Positions 1-8,867 of a stretch of DNA of 64,000 nt are shown here, in pieces. A program made the translations under genes and the position numbers. Source of the stretch: Paraglaciecola marina (lineage in GTDB: Bacteria; Pseudomonadota; Gammaproteobacteria; Enterobacterales; Alteromonadaceae); assembly GCF_004360155.1 (NCBI RefSeq), contig NZ_ML178723.1, forward strand, positions 22,445 through 86,444, read 5' to 3'. How positions within the stretch are numbered: position 1 is the first letter of the stretch; each line of letters opens with the position of its first letter. The notes beneath the pieces are model-generated. The model was not told where the DNA came from and searched no databases. It saw nothing but the letters and a program-made list of their open reading frames with translations.

Positions 1-540
1 TTTGATCAGCCATTGGACGTAAAGGGGGCTGCATTTCTAAGTTTTTCACATACCAATGAACCAGATGACCAATGGATATATTTACCAAAACGTAAACGGG
101 TAACGCGAATTCGTTCGAAAAACAAGTCGGGCCCCTTTATGGGCAGTGAGTTTGCTTATGAAGACATGAGCTCTTTCGAAATTGAAAAGTTTGCGTTTAA
201 ATTTTTAAGAGAAGAACGTTTTGATGGTCAAGCTTGTTTTGTAGTAGAGCAAATCCCTTTGGATAAAAACTCAGGTTATACCAAACAAGTGGTTTGGCTC
301 GATAAAAAGCATTACCGAGTTTTGAAAATTGAATCCTATGATCGTAAAAAGAGCCTATTAAAGGAGCTAGTGATGGAAGAGTATGAGTTATATTTAAACA
401 AATACTGGCGGCCTTTGAGAATGGAAATGTTTAATGAGCAAAATGGAAAAAGTACCGAGTTAGTGACACATAATCTCGAGTTTGGTGTGGGACTGGGTAA
501 GGGTGACTTTGACGAAGCTAGACTTAAAAATGTTAAGTAA
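1..540 (+). CDS. Outer membrane lipoprotein-sorting protein, LolA-like (5' end missing)
   Basis: The reading frame is open from the first base, so the window starts inside the gene and the TTG at position 13 is probably not the true start. The protein contains D-Q-W-I-Y-L-P, then a K-R-V-T-R-I core and repeated beta-strand segments such as VVWLDKKHYRVLKIE. This resembles the C-terminal half of the LolA-like family (PF17131, outer membrane lipoprotein-sorting proteins). In other proteobacteria that family is often encoded beside an MMPL/RND exporter and an outer membrane barrel. The next gene, 30 bases downstream, is such a barrel, so the pair probably belongs to a longer operon whose exporter lies upstream. 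The family assignment comes from recall of the pattern, not a search. Confidence 0.75.
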   Translation, partial: FDQPLDVKGAAFLSFSHTNEPDDQWIYLPKRKRVTRIRSKNKSGPFMGSEFAYEDMSSFEIEKFAFKFLREERFDGQACFVVEQIPLDKNSGYTKQVVWLDKKHYRVLKIESYDRKKSLLKELVMEEYELYLNKYWRPLRMEMFNEQNGKSTELVTHNLEFGVGLGKGDFDEARLKNVK

Positions 541-570
541 AAATCAAAATTTTGAATTAAAGGTCGAAAA

Positions 571-1752
571 TTGAAACTGCTCGGTGCATTTTTTATTGCA
601 ATTTACCCTATGATTACGCTTGCTGATATTGAGTACCATGGTGATGCAGGGGTAGAGCAACGCTATTTTTTTGAAGATGCAGCTTACCCACAACAACAAA
701 GAAGTAATTTATCTGGATACTTTTCTCCTGAGTTGTACACATCATTCAATAATGGTGATGACAGTATAGTATTGAAAGGGTTTTTACGTGTTGATCAGCA
801 AGACTCAGAAAGAACTCATGTGGATATTCGCGAGTTAAAATGGACTCATGCGGGTGCAGACTGGGAATTTCAAGCTGGTATAGGAAAAGTATTCTGGGGA
901 CAAACCGAATCTTTACATTTAGTTGATATCATTAATCAAACCGATGCTGTTGAAGCGATTGATGGCGAAGACAAGCTTGGTCAACCTATGGCTACTTTTT
1001 CTCTATTTAAGGATTGGGGAAACACCACAGTTTACTTGTTACCTTACTTTAGAGAACGCACATTTTCAGGACTTGATGGTCACTTTCGTGCCCCTTTACC
1101 AGTAAATACGGATAACTCGCTTTATGAGTCCGATGATGAAGAGCAACATCTCGATTGGGCTGCACGCTGGGAATACTCTTTGGAAAATTGGGATTTAGGT
1201 TTGTCTTATTTTGATGGCACCTCTAGAGAGCCTCTTTTTTTGTTAGATACCAATGAGTCCTCTGAGTCGAGCATTCAGCCTTATTATCCTTTATTGCAGC
1301 AAGTTGGTTTAGATGCGTTGACTTTAGTGGGAGACTGGACGCTTAAATTTGAAGGTGTTCATCGTAAAATTCTCGATCAAAGTACCAGTGCTTTTGTGGG
1401 GGGATTTGAGTATTCCTTTGTTCAAGTGTTTGATAGCTTTATTGACGTAAACTGGCTAATGGAATATCAATACGACGAACGTGATACCGAGACCCAAGCA
1501 CAAAATGATTTGATGTTAGGAAGTCGTATTGTGTTTAATGATATTGATGGCACAGAAATTTTAATCGGTGCGGTTCAGGATTTAGATTATCCAAATGTTA
1601 GGTCCGGTTTTATTGAGGCTTCTAGTAGAATCAATGACAATTGGAAATGGCGTGTAGATGGGTGGTTTTTCTCCAGTGATGAACCCTCTGAACCAACCTA
1701 TTTAATTCGCCGTGACGATTACCTGCAACTTAGTTTGGAATATTATTTTTAA
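571..1752 (+). CDS. Outer membrane beta-barrel protein with signal peptide
   Basis: The TTG start is preceded by AAAGG. It opens a short basic N-terminus and a hydrophobic stretch ending at TLA-D, a typical signal peptide cleaved after about residue 18. The remaining ~375 residues alternate in beta-strand fashion, are rich in W, Y, F, D and E, and end in a terminal aromatic residue (LEYYF), the signature recognised by the Bam complex. It most resembles the barrel partners (DUF1302-like/porin-like) that accompany LolA-like proteins and MMPL exporters. Because it follows the LolA-like gene after 30 bases, co-transcription is likely. The substrate is unknown. Confidence 0.7.
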   Translation: MKLLGAFFIAIYPMITLADIEYHGDAGVEQRYFFEDAAYPQQQRSNLSGYFSPELYTSFNNGDDSIVLKGFLRVDQQDSERTHVDIRELKWTHAGADWEFQAGIGKVFWGQTESLHLVDIINQTDAVEAIDGEDKLGQPMATFSLFKDWGNTTVYLLPYFRERTFSGLDGHFRAPLPVNTDNSLYESDDEEQHLDWAARWEYSLENWDLGLSYFDGTSREPLFLLDTNESSESSIQPYYPLLQQVGLDALTLVGDWTLKFEGVHRKILDQSTSAFVGGFEYSFVQVFDSFIDVNWLMEYQYDERDTETQAQNDLMLGSRIVFNDIDGTEILIGAVQDLDYPNVRSGFIEASSRINDNWKWRVDGWFFSSDEPSEPTYLIRRDDYLQLSLEYYF

Positions 1753-1764
1753 GTCTCGCTATTG

Positions 1765-1908
1765 CTAGTCGTCTACCCAACGGTTCTTTATTTCTAAAAT
1801 AGCTGGTAGTTTTTGTTCAAATAGGTCTACTAATTCGGGATCAAAGTGTTTGTGCTTTTGCTCTCTAATAAAGTTCATGGCTTCTTCTATTGGAATTTCT
1901 TTCTTCAC
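1765..1908 (-). pseudogene. C-terminal remnant of an HD-GYP domain protein
   Basis: A 47-codon GTG-initiated frame ends with a phrase typical of the last helix of HD-GYP cyclic-di-GMP phosphodiesterases: I-x-x-E-E-A-M-N-F-I-R-E-Q-K, then HFDPELVDLF. The catalytic HD and GYP motifs are absent and an in-frame TAG lies two codons upstream of the GTG. Only the C-terminal tail survives. The match to the HD-GYP tail is clear by eye. Whether this fragment is expressed is unknown. A second remnant on the same strand lies immediately upstream in reading direction. Confidence 0.7.
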
Positions 1909-1919
1909 CGACTAACCCC

Positions 1920-2054
1920 TTAGGCTTGTTGTGCCACCTGAAAAGCCATAAATGCAGAGAGCTCAGCAATGACTAATGATAATGTCACCCAACCTAGGTG
2001 AAATTCACCTACAAGGAATAAAATAGTCGATTGGTAGTCAAATACATTTAATAT
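1920..2054 (-). pseudogene. Possible N-terminal remnant of an MHYT sensor protein
   Basis: A stop-to-stop frame of about 44 codons encodes a hydrophobic segment containing H-L-G-W-V-T-L-S-L-V-I-A, then ELSAFMAFQVA. This resembles the first membrane repeat of MHYT domains (pattern ...LVaLS.liA.laS..AL.lA), which form the N-terminus of many cyclic-di-GMP enzymes. No ATG, GTG or TTG begins the frame (the first codon after the upstream stop is ATA), and it stops 11 bases before the HD-GYP tail. The order MHYT then HD-GYP matches a single gene that lost its middle. The MHYT reading is suggestive rather than proven. Confidence 0.4.
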
Positions 2055-2065
2055 CTAGTTCATTA

Positions 2066-2931
2066 TTAAGTCTTACAAAGATGCTCTGCGTGGAAAGACA
2101 GGTGTTCTTCAATGAAGCTAGCAATAAAAAAGTAACTGTGATCATAGCCAGGGTGATAGCGAAACTCTGCTTTATAATTTATATCTTTGGCAACTTGTTC
2201 TAATGGGCTTGTAAGCTTTTGGGTATGAAAAAAATTGTCATCTAGCCCTTGGTCAATCAGCATAGGGATATGTAAAAAGCTACCTTGTTGGCGCATCAAT
2301 GCACAGCTGTCGTAAGCCTCCCAATCTTTGGTGTTTGCCCCTAAATAGTGTTTAAACGCTTTTTGTCCCCATTGGCAATCACTTGGGTTAACAATAGGAG
2401 CAAAAGCCGAGACTGAACAATATTGTTTCATATTAGACAAAGCGACGATTAAAGCACCATGTCCTCCCATTGAGTGCCCTGCAATTGCTGCTTTGGGTTT
2501 GACCTTAAACTCTTTTTGAATAAGGCTTGGCAGCTCATCAACTATATAGTCATACATTTGATAATTATCTTGCCAAGGTTGCTCTGTAGCATTCACATAA
2601 AAACCTGCTCCTAACCCAAGATCATAAGCGCCATCTGCTGCATCAGGGACTGCATCCCCTCTAGGACTGGTATCTGGCATCACTAACATTATTCCTAATT
2701 TAGCTGCTGCTCTTTGTGCCCCGGCTTTGGTGGCAAAGTTTTCATCGGTGCACGTTAATCCGCTTAACCAATACAACACTGGTAATCTTTGATTCGTGTC
2801 TTTAACTGGAGGAATAAATACACTAAATTTCATTTCGCAATTTAGTACCCTAGAACGATGGCTATAACGCTTTTGCGTGCCACCAAAACACTTATTGGCA
2901 CTCAACTCAGCAAGTTCTGTTGCAATAGTCA

Positions 2932-2932
<1 letters not shown>
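2066..2932 (-). CDS. fghA: S-formylglutathione hydrolase
   Basis: This 288-residue alpha/beta hydrolase hydrolyses S-formylglutathione to formate and glutathione, the second step of glutathione-dependent formaldehyde detoxification in the cytoplasm. The nucleophile elbow is GHSMGGHGAL, the standard esterase D motif. A D-Q-G-L-D-D segment and a C-terminal YDHSYFF segment supply the remaining catalytic Asp and His. Length and motifs are normal for the family (PF00756). The ATG overlaps the stop codon of the dehydrogenase gene upstream by one base (TAATG), so the two are translationally coupled. It is the last gene of this small operon. Confidence 0.95.
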
Positions 2933-4068
<1,136 letters not shown>

Positions 4069-4087
4069 TTAAGTCGTATTAGTCGTG

Positions 4088-4495
4088 TTAAAAACAATAA
4101 CCTAGCAGGCGAATATTGTCGGCCTTCCAAACTACATTACTAATTTCGTAACCTTTTAAGCATAGCTGTTCTTTTTCTAGTTTTAATTTTAAGGCGTTAG
4201 CGGCTCTATCTTCTAGATCCAGTTTAGTTTGATTATTAGCCTGAATATCTAACCTTTGATTGTCTGACCGAGAGTTAAAACTATCTTGTCTGGGCCTATC
4301 TATCTCTTGTCTTCCCTTACGCAATAAAGACTCTTGGGAGGTATTTTCCCAAGATATTCCGTATACGAATTCTGTTTGCCCATTCTCACTAATTCGGGTT
4401 TCAAACTTTTCTTCGGTCATAATAGGTGGTGCTGACCCGCTAACACACGCAATGCACCCAAAAAGCACCAGAATCATTATACAAACCTTATTCAT
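4088..4495 (-). CDS. Small secreted or lipoprotein-like protein of unknown function
   Basis: I do not recognise this protein. The ATG at 4495 is preferred to an in-frame TTG 12 bases upstream because it opens a compact signal sequence (short basic start, hydrophobic core ILVLFGCIAC). One of its cysteines could be a lipobox cysteine, which would give an outer membrane lipoprotein. The mature part of about 115 residues is hydrophilic and charged, with a possible amphipathic helix LEDRAANALKLKLEKEQ and two more cysteines near the C-terminus. It lies 37 bases upstream of frmA on the same strand and could be co-transcribed with it, though no functional link is visible. Confidence 0.6.
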   Translation of the reverse strand: MNKVCIMILVLFGCIACVSGSAPPIMTEEKFETRISENGQTEFVYGISWENTSQESLLRKGRQEIDRPRQDSFNSRSDNQRLDIQANNQTKLDLEDRAANALKLKLEKEQLCLKGYEISNVVWKADNIRLLGYCF

Positions 4496-4716
4496 TAAAC
4501 TTAACAACCCCTGCTTATTATCTTTATTATGTTATTAATTTAGATACTAAACATTGACAGCAAACTAAGCAATTTGTGATTTGGTATTTAGCTGTATTTA
4601 ACTATACCTATTTAGCTGAAAGTATAAGTTTGCTGTAGCTTAAGCATAATTGTTGCAACTTATGAAAATGTAGTATGGTATTAATAATAGATTTTAAATT
4701 GGACTAAAGCGTGATA

Positions 4717-5328
4717 ATGAAAAGGCTTTTGCTACTGTTATTAGGCTGTGTGGCTTGTTGGCAAGGAATAGCTGCAGATAGGCTATACAGTGTATTTTCT
4801 TTAGGTATAACTAATTTAGAAGTCGCAGATAATAGCAACCAAAATCTAAGCTATAAACTTGGGTTAGGGTATCAGTTTCATCCTAAGTGGTATGTGGAAG
4901 CAGGATATCAACAGTTGGGTTATGATGAGCTTTTTGTTGGCACATTACCTACAGCGAATGAGGTTGTAAATGAAAAAAAACTTATCCAAGGTGATGCCTT
5001 ATTTTTAGCTGTTTTAGGGAAGGCCTCTAACAGGTACGGAGAGTTATTTTATCGTTTAGGTCTGTTAAAAACAGATGTCAGAGGCCAGGGCTTACAAGCT
5101 GGGATACAAGAATGCCAATTAGGTCAAGGCACGACTATAGAGATTGATAATTACGGTACTGCAACCTTGTGTGATTATGACGAGGGGGGCGTAGCTGCAG
5201 TTATTGGCTTAGGGTTTGATTATTTTGTTGGAGCCAGAACCCTAGTTCGTACTGAAATTGAATATATTAAAGGGCAGGATGACCTAGAGGCAGCTTCATT
5301 GTTTGTTGGCTTACGATATAACTTTTAA
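4717..5328 (+). CDS. Small outer membrane beta-barrel protein (OmpA/OmpW-like fold)
   Basis: The ATG at 4717 is taken as start rather than a GTG two codons earlier, because it directly opens a classic signal peptide (MKRLLLLLLGCVACWQGIAA, cut after AA). The mature chain of about 185 residues shows alternating strands with Gly-Tyr/Phe girdles (KLGLGYQFHPKWYVEAGYQQ) and ends in LRYNF, a barrel C-terminal signature. Size suggests an eight-stranded barrel like those grouped as 'outer membrane protein beta-barrel domain'. It ends exactly where the convergent amidohydrolase gene ends, with no intergenic bases. Function is unknown. Confidence 0.7.
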   Translation: MKRLLLLLLGCVACWQGIAADRLYSVFSLGITNLEVADNSNQNLSYKLGLGYQFHPKWYVEAGYQQLGYDELFVGTLPTANEVVNEKKLIQGDALFLAVLGKASNRYGELFYRLGLLKTDVRGQGLQAGIQECQLGQGTTIEIDNYGTATLCDYDEGGVAAVIGLGFDYFVGARTLVRTEIEYIKGQDDLEAASLFVGLRYNF

Positions 5329-6201
5329 TTAATCAAATTGGTACCAATGTAAGGCATTATTATAAATGATGTTGGTAGGGCAAAGTTCGCAGCCTTCCAA
5401 TAGCAGTTTGTAGTTGCCCCATAACTCTTTATAAGAGTGACTAAAAGTACATAGAGGGAAGTTACTTGCTAACATCACTCTTTGCTCACCGAATACTGCT
5501 AAGCAATCTTTTAATAGATTTGAAGCCTGTTCAAGCTTCCACCGTCTATCTGACATTTCCCATCCTGATAGCTTAATAGCGACGTTATCATACTGTGATA
5601 ATTTTATGAGGTTAGCGTTCCAGCTTCGCTGCGCGGTTGGTGTAAAATTATCAAGGGGCCAGCCACCATGGTTTATGATGACTTTTAACAAAGGGAGTTT
5701 TTTAACTATTGTAATCAACTGCCCTACGCCTGAGTCATCAGCTAAAGAGAGTTGTGCGTCAAAACTTAGGTTTTGCTGCTGTAACAGAGCAAGGTGTTTG
5801 TAGGTCATATTAGAGCTTAAAACTTTATAAGCATCGTCATCTAAAATATAACGTATTCCCACCACAGAGGCTCGTTGTTTTAATTGTTGAATGTGTGTAT
5901 TGAAAGTCTCAGTACATAGGTCTGCATATGCCACACTCTTAAATGGTAAGGTACAATTTTGTTCTAGCCAGTCAATTTCACGCCAAGGTTGTTGGTTATC
6001 AAACCCTGCTTCAATATGCACAAAACCAGCTAGCTCTTGGGCCTCGCCGAGGTGCAAGTTTGTTTCATTGAAATCACGGTTAATGTTTGTTTTGTCTGGC
6101 CATAGGGGCGCATTGTATGGTTTTAGCCAATCATATTTACCTTTATTTAAATCAAATAAATGTATGTGGGGATCAATGATCTTCAGCGGGGCTTTATTCA
6201 T
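5329..6201 (-). CDS. Amidohydrolase family protein, sugar-lactonase-like
   Basis: This 290-residue metal-dependent hydrolase belongs to the amidohydrolase-2 family (PF04909). The metal-binding start IDPHIHLFDL and the later strands VIINHGGWP and MLASNFPLC are where this family places its histidine and aspartate ligands. Relatives include L-fuconolactonase and L-rhamnono-lactonase, and the N-terminal D-x-H-x-H-L-F pattern with YDWLKP resembles those. The gene follows an SDR dehydrogenase by 11 bases on the same strand. A dehydrogenase making a lactone and a lactonase opening it would form a coherent pair. The actual sugar is not determinable from sequence alone. Confidence 0.75.
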   Translation of the reverse strand: MNKAPLKIIDPHIHLFDLNKGKYDWLKPYNAPLWPDKTNINRDFNETNLHLGEAQELAGFVHIEAGFDNQQPWREIDWLEQNCTLPFKSVAYADLCTETFNTHIQQLKQRASVVGIRYILDDDAYKVLSSNMTYKHLALLQQQNLSFDAQLSLADDSGVGQLITIVKKLPLLKVIINHGGWPLDNFTPTAQRSWNANLIKLSQYDNVAIKLSGWEMSDRRWKLEQASNLLKDCLAVFGEQRVMLASNFPLCTFSHSYKELWGNYKLLLEGCELCPTNIIYNNALHWYQFD

Positions 6202-6212
6202 AATACATGCTG

Positions 6213-7001
6213 TTATTGGGCGGTATAGCCACCATCGATGGACTGTAGGCTTCCAGTAATAAATGCTGCATCATTTGTAGCTAAAAAATAGGTTAATGCT
6301 GCTACTTCGTGAGCTTTACCCAACCTTCCAAGAGGTTGTAATCTGGCTTCTTCTTTGTGAACGTTTTTAATATCCGCCCCTGACTTGTCTACATAGTTTT
6401 GAATGGCTGTATGGTACAAGGGAGTTTCAATGGTGCCGGGGCATATTGCATTGGCTCTGATATTAAATTTTGCATAATCCAAGGCTGTAGTTTTTGCCAT
6501 TGATGCTAAGGCTGTTTTACTTAGGTTGTAAGCAAAAGAGTTGGGTTTTGCGACTATTGCCTGATCCGATGCCATATACAAAATAACCCCAGACAGCTGT
6601 TGTTTCATTATTGGTAAAACAGCTTTAGTTGCGGCGATTGCGCCTTTTACATTGAGTGAAAATACGCGCTCAAAATCTTCATCTGTAGTTTGTTCTATAT
6701 TGCCCGAGTAATGAATGCCCGCATTGGATATTAGTGCATCTACTCTTTTATGTTGATTAATGATACTTTGAAAATTTGATGTTATGTCAACAGCGTTAGA
6801 CATATCGCATTCAATCCACTCTATGTCTGTTGATTGCTTTGGGTTGCTCTTGATATCGAGATTCACAACATGATAGTTGTACTCTAAAAATTTTTGGCAC
6901 ACCGCATCACCAATACCAAAACTACCACCAGTCACTATGCATATTTTTTTATGTGTTTGGGTTTTCATATAGGGTTTAGGTATCTCATTAAACGAATTCA
7001 T
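6213..7001 (-). CDS. Short-chain dehydrogenase/reductase (SDR)
   Basis: This 262-residue classical SDR has the cofactor motif TGGSFGIG near residue 25, the ISNAG strand motif and the catalytic Tyr-Lys pair in YNLSKTAL. It also has the CPGTIETPL segment and the usual GGYTAQ C-terminus. Asp at the end of the second strand (NLDIK) favours NAD(H). The start may instead be the internal ATG at 6968, 11 codons in, since the first residues are not part of the fold. The lactonase-like gene 11 bases downstream suggests oxidation of an aldose such as L-fucose to its lactone. It is divergent from tamA. Confidence 0.8.
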   Translation of the reverse strand: MNSFNEIPKPYMKTQTHKKICIVTGGSFGIGDAVCQKFLEYNYHVVNLDIKSNPKQSTDIEWIECDMSNAVDITSNFQSIINQHKRVDALISNAGIHYSGNIEQTTDEDFERVFSLNVKGAIAATKAVLPIMKQQLSGVILYMASDQAIVAKPNSFAYNLSKTALASMAKTTALDYAKFNIRANAICPGTIETPLYHTAIQNYVDKSGADIKNVHKEEARLQPLGRLGKAHEVAALTYFLATNDAAFITGSLQSIDGGYTAQ

Positions 7002-7115
7002 TGGAGCAGGTGCAGTAAGTGTAAAGATGTGTTTTAAGCATTACAACGGTTTAGGTATCTTGTAGAATAAATAATAGCTGTCACTTTTAATTCTGTTAAG
7101 AAAAGCGAGACCTTT

Positions 7116-8867
7116 TTGCTGTTTTTAGTTCCACGTGTTGTTACCTATGTTTGTGTCCTTTTATATATCTCTATTGCCCCTTTCAGTGCATTAGCTGCTG
7201 TTGAAATTCAGGGTGTAAAAAACTCTACCATTAATGAGAATATTCAAGCACATATTGGGTACCTAGATACTCCCACAAGTATTTATCAGTACTCCCAATA
7301 CAAACAACAACTCGTTGAAAAAGTGAATATTGCTACCCAAGTTTATGGTTATTACCACGTTCAAGTTCAAGTGATTGCGCCCCCACAAGGTGCCCCTAAA
7401 AAAGACTGGAGTCTTAAAGTTGATCTAGGGCAGGTAACTAAGCTTAGAGAGGTTGTCATTATTATTGATGGTGAAGGAGCTCAAGACTCAGAGATCATGC
7501 AGTGGAAAACTTCGGTAAAGTTAAAACAAGGTAGCCCCCTTGAACATGCTCTTTACGACAGTACAAAGTCACAATTACAAAGCTTAATGCTATCCCGTGG
7601 ATATTTCGATTCTGAATACAAGCAAAGTACTATCAAAGTGTATGAGTCTTTAAATGTGGCCGATATCACCTTGCATATGAATACAGGAATTCGCTACAAA
7701 TTTGGTGAATTACAATTTGGTCAAGATGCAAGAGCTAAAGAGTTAGTGACAGAGTTATTACCTTTCAAAACAGGTGACTTTTATGTGGCTAGCCAATTAG
7801 GCTTACTCAACCGTAGAGTTAAACAAACCCAGTATTTTACTAACGCAATTGTTAGGCCTTTATTGTCAAAAGCAAAAGACTTTGTTATTCCAATTGAAGT
7901 CATCTTAACCCACAAACCAAGGGATAATTTTGATGTGGGGGCGGGTGTTTCATCTGATGTTGGTCCACGATTTACCGGTAAATGGCAGCGCCCTTGGGCA
8001 AACAGTAGTGGCCATTCAGTCGGAGGCCAAGTTTATCTATCGGAGCCAGAGCAGTATATTTCCTTAAACTATAAAGTGCCTTTAGAAGACGCCATTCAAA
8101 ATTATTTAAGTTATCAGGTGGGGTACCAAGCTGAGGATGACAACGATACAGATAGTGAAAAGTGGTCAATATCTGCTACTAGGCATTGGACTGTGGTTGG
8201 CTCAGATTGGCAGCGTTCAGCATTCCTAAAGCTTGAACAAGAAACCTTTACTCAAGGTTTAGAAGAAGAGCAAACTACGCGTTTGTTAATACCTGGTATG
8301 ACAATAAGTCGGTTACGAAGCCGAGGTGGTCTTGATATTAATTGGGGGGACAAACAAACCATTACAGTTGAAGTGGCATCTGACTCTGTGTTATCAGATA
8401 TCAATCTAGTTCGAATATTAGCGAAAACTAAATGGGTTAGAAGCTTAGGTCAACATCGCTTTCAATGGAGAATTGAAGTGGGTGGCATTGTCACTAACGA
8501 CTTCGACCAAGTGCCTTCTAGTTTGCGATTTTTTACTGGGGGAGACCAAAGCGTTAGAGGGTTTGACTATAACACTTTGTCACCATTTGAATTGGACGAT
8601 GACGGAGAAGAAGAGCTAATAGGGGGACAGTTCTTAGCTGTGGCAAGCTTTGAATATTCATACCCTGTGTCTGATAGTTGGCGAGCAGCTGTGTTTATTG
8701 ATGGGGGCAACGCGACTGATAACCCTATAGAAGATTATGCATTAGGAGCGGGGATTGGGGCTATCTGGAATTCACCCATTGGGCCAGTGCGCTTCTATTT
8801 GGCTAAAGGGAAAAGCGACTTTGGTTTTACTCGTTATTTCCACCTTTCTATGGGGCCATCGTTATGA
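7116..8867 (+). CDS. tamA: Translocation and assembly module subunit TamA (Omp85 family)
   Basis: TamA sits in the outer membrane and with TamB helps insert autotransporters and other barrel proteins. The TTG start leads into a signal peptide ending near ALAAVEI. About 250 residues of POTRA-like domains follow, with a C-terminal Omp85 barrel of about 300 residues. The barrel carries the family signature FFTGGDQSVRGFDY (RGF/Y motif of the L6 loop) and ends in HLSMGPSL. Its length of 583 residues is normal. The stop overlaps the tamB start by four bases (ATGA), the usual tamAB arrangement. Confidence 0.93.
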   Translation: MLFLVPRVVTYVCVLLYISIAPFSALAAVEIQGVKNSTINENIQAHIGYLDTPTSIYQYSQYKQQLVEKVNIATQVYGYYHVQVQVIAPPQGAPKKDWSLKVDLGQVTKLREVVIIIDGEGAQDSEIMQWKTSVKLKQGSPLEHALYDSTKSQLQSLMLSRGYFDSEYKQSTIKVYESLNVADITLHMNTGIRYKFGELQFGQDARAKELVTELLPFKTGDFYVASQLGLLNRRVKQTQYFTNAIVRPLLSKAKDFVIPIEVILTHKPRDNFDVGAGVSSDVGPRFTGKWQRPWANSSGHSVGGQVYLSEPEQYISLNYKVPLEDAIQNYLSYQVGYQAEDDNDTDSEKWSISATRHWTVVGSDWQRSAFLKLEQETFTQGLEEEQTTRLLIPGMTISRLRSRGGLDINWGDKQTITVEVASDSVLSDINLVRILAKTKWVRSLGQHRFQWRIEVGGIVTNDFDQVPSSLRFFTGGDQSVRGFDYNTLSPFELDDDGEEELIGGQFLAVASFEYSYPVSDSWRAAVFIDGGNATDNPIEDYALGAGIGAIWNSPIGPVRFYLAKGKSDFGFTRYFHLSMGPSL

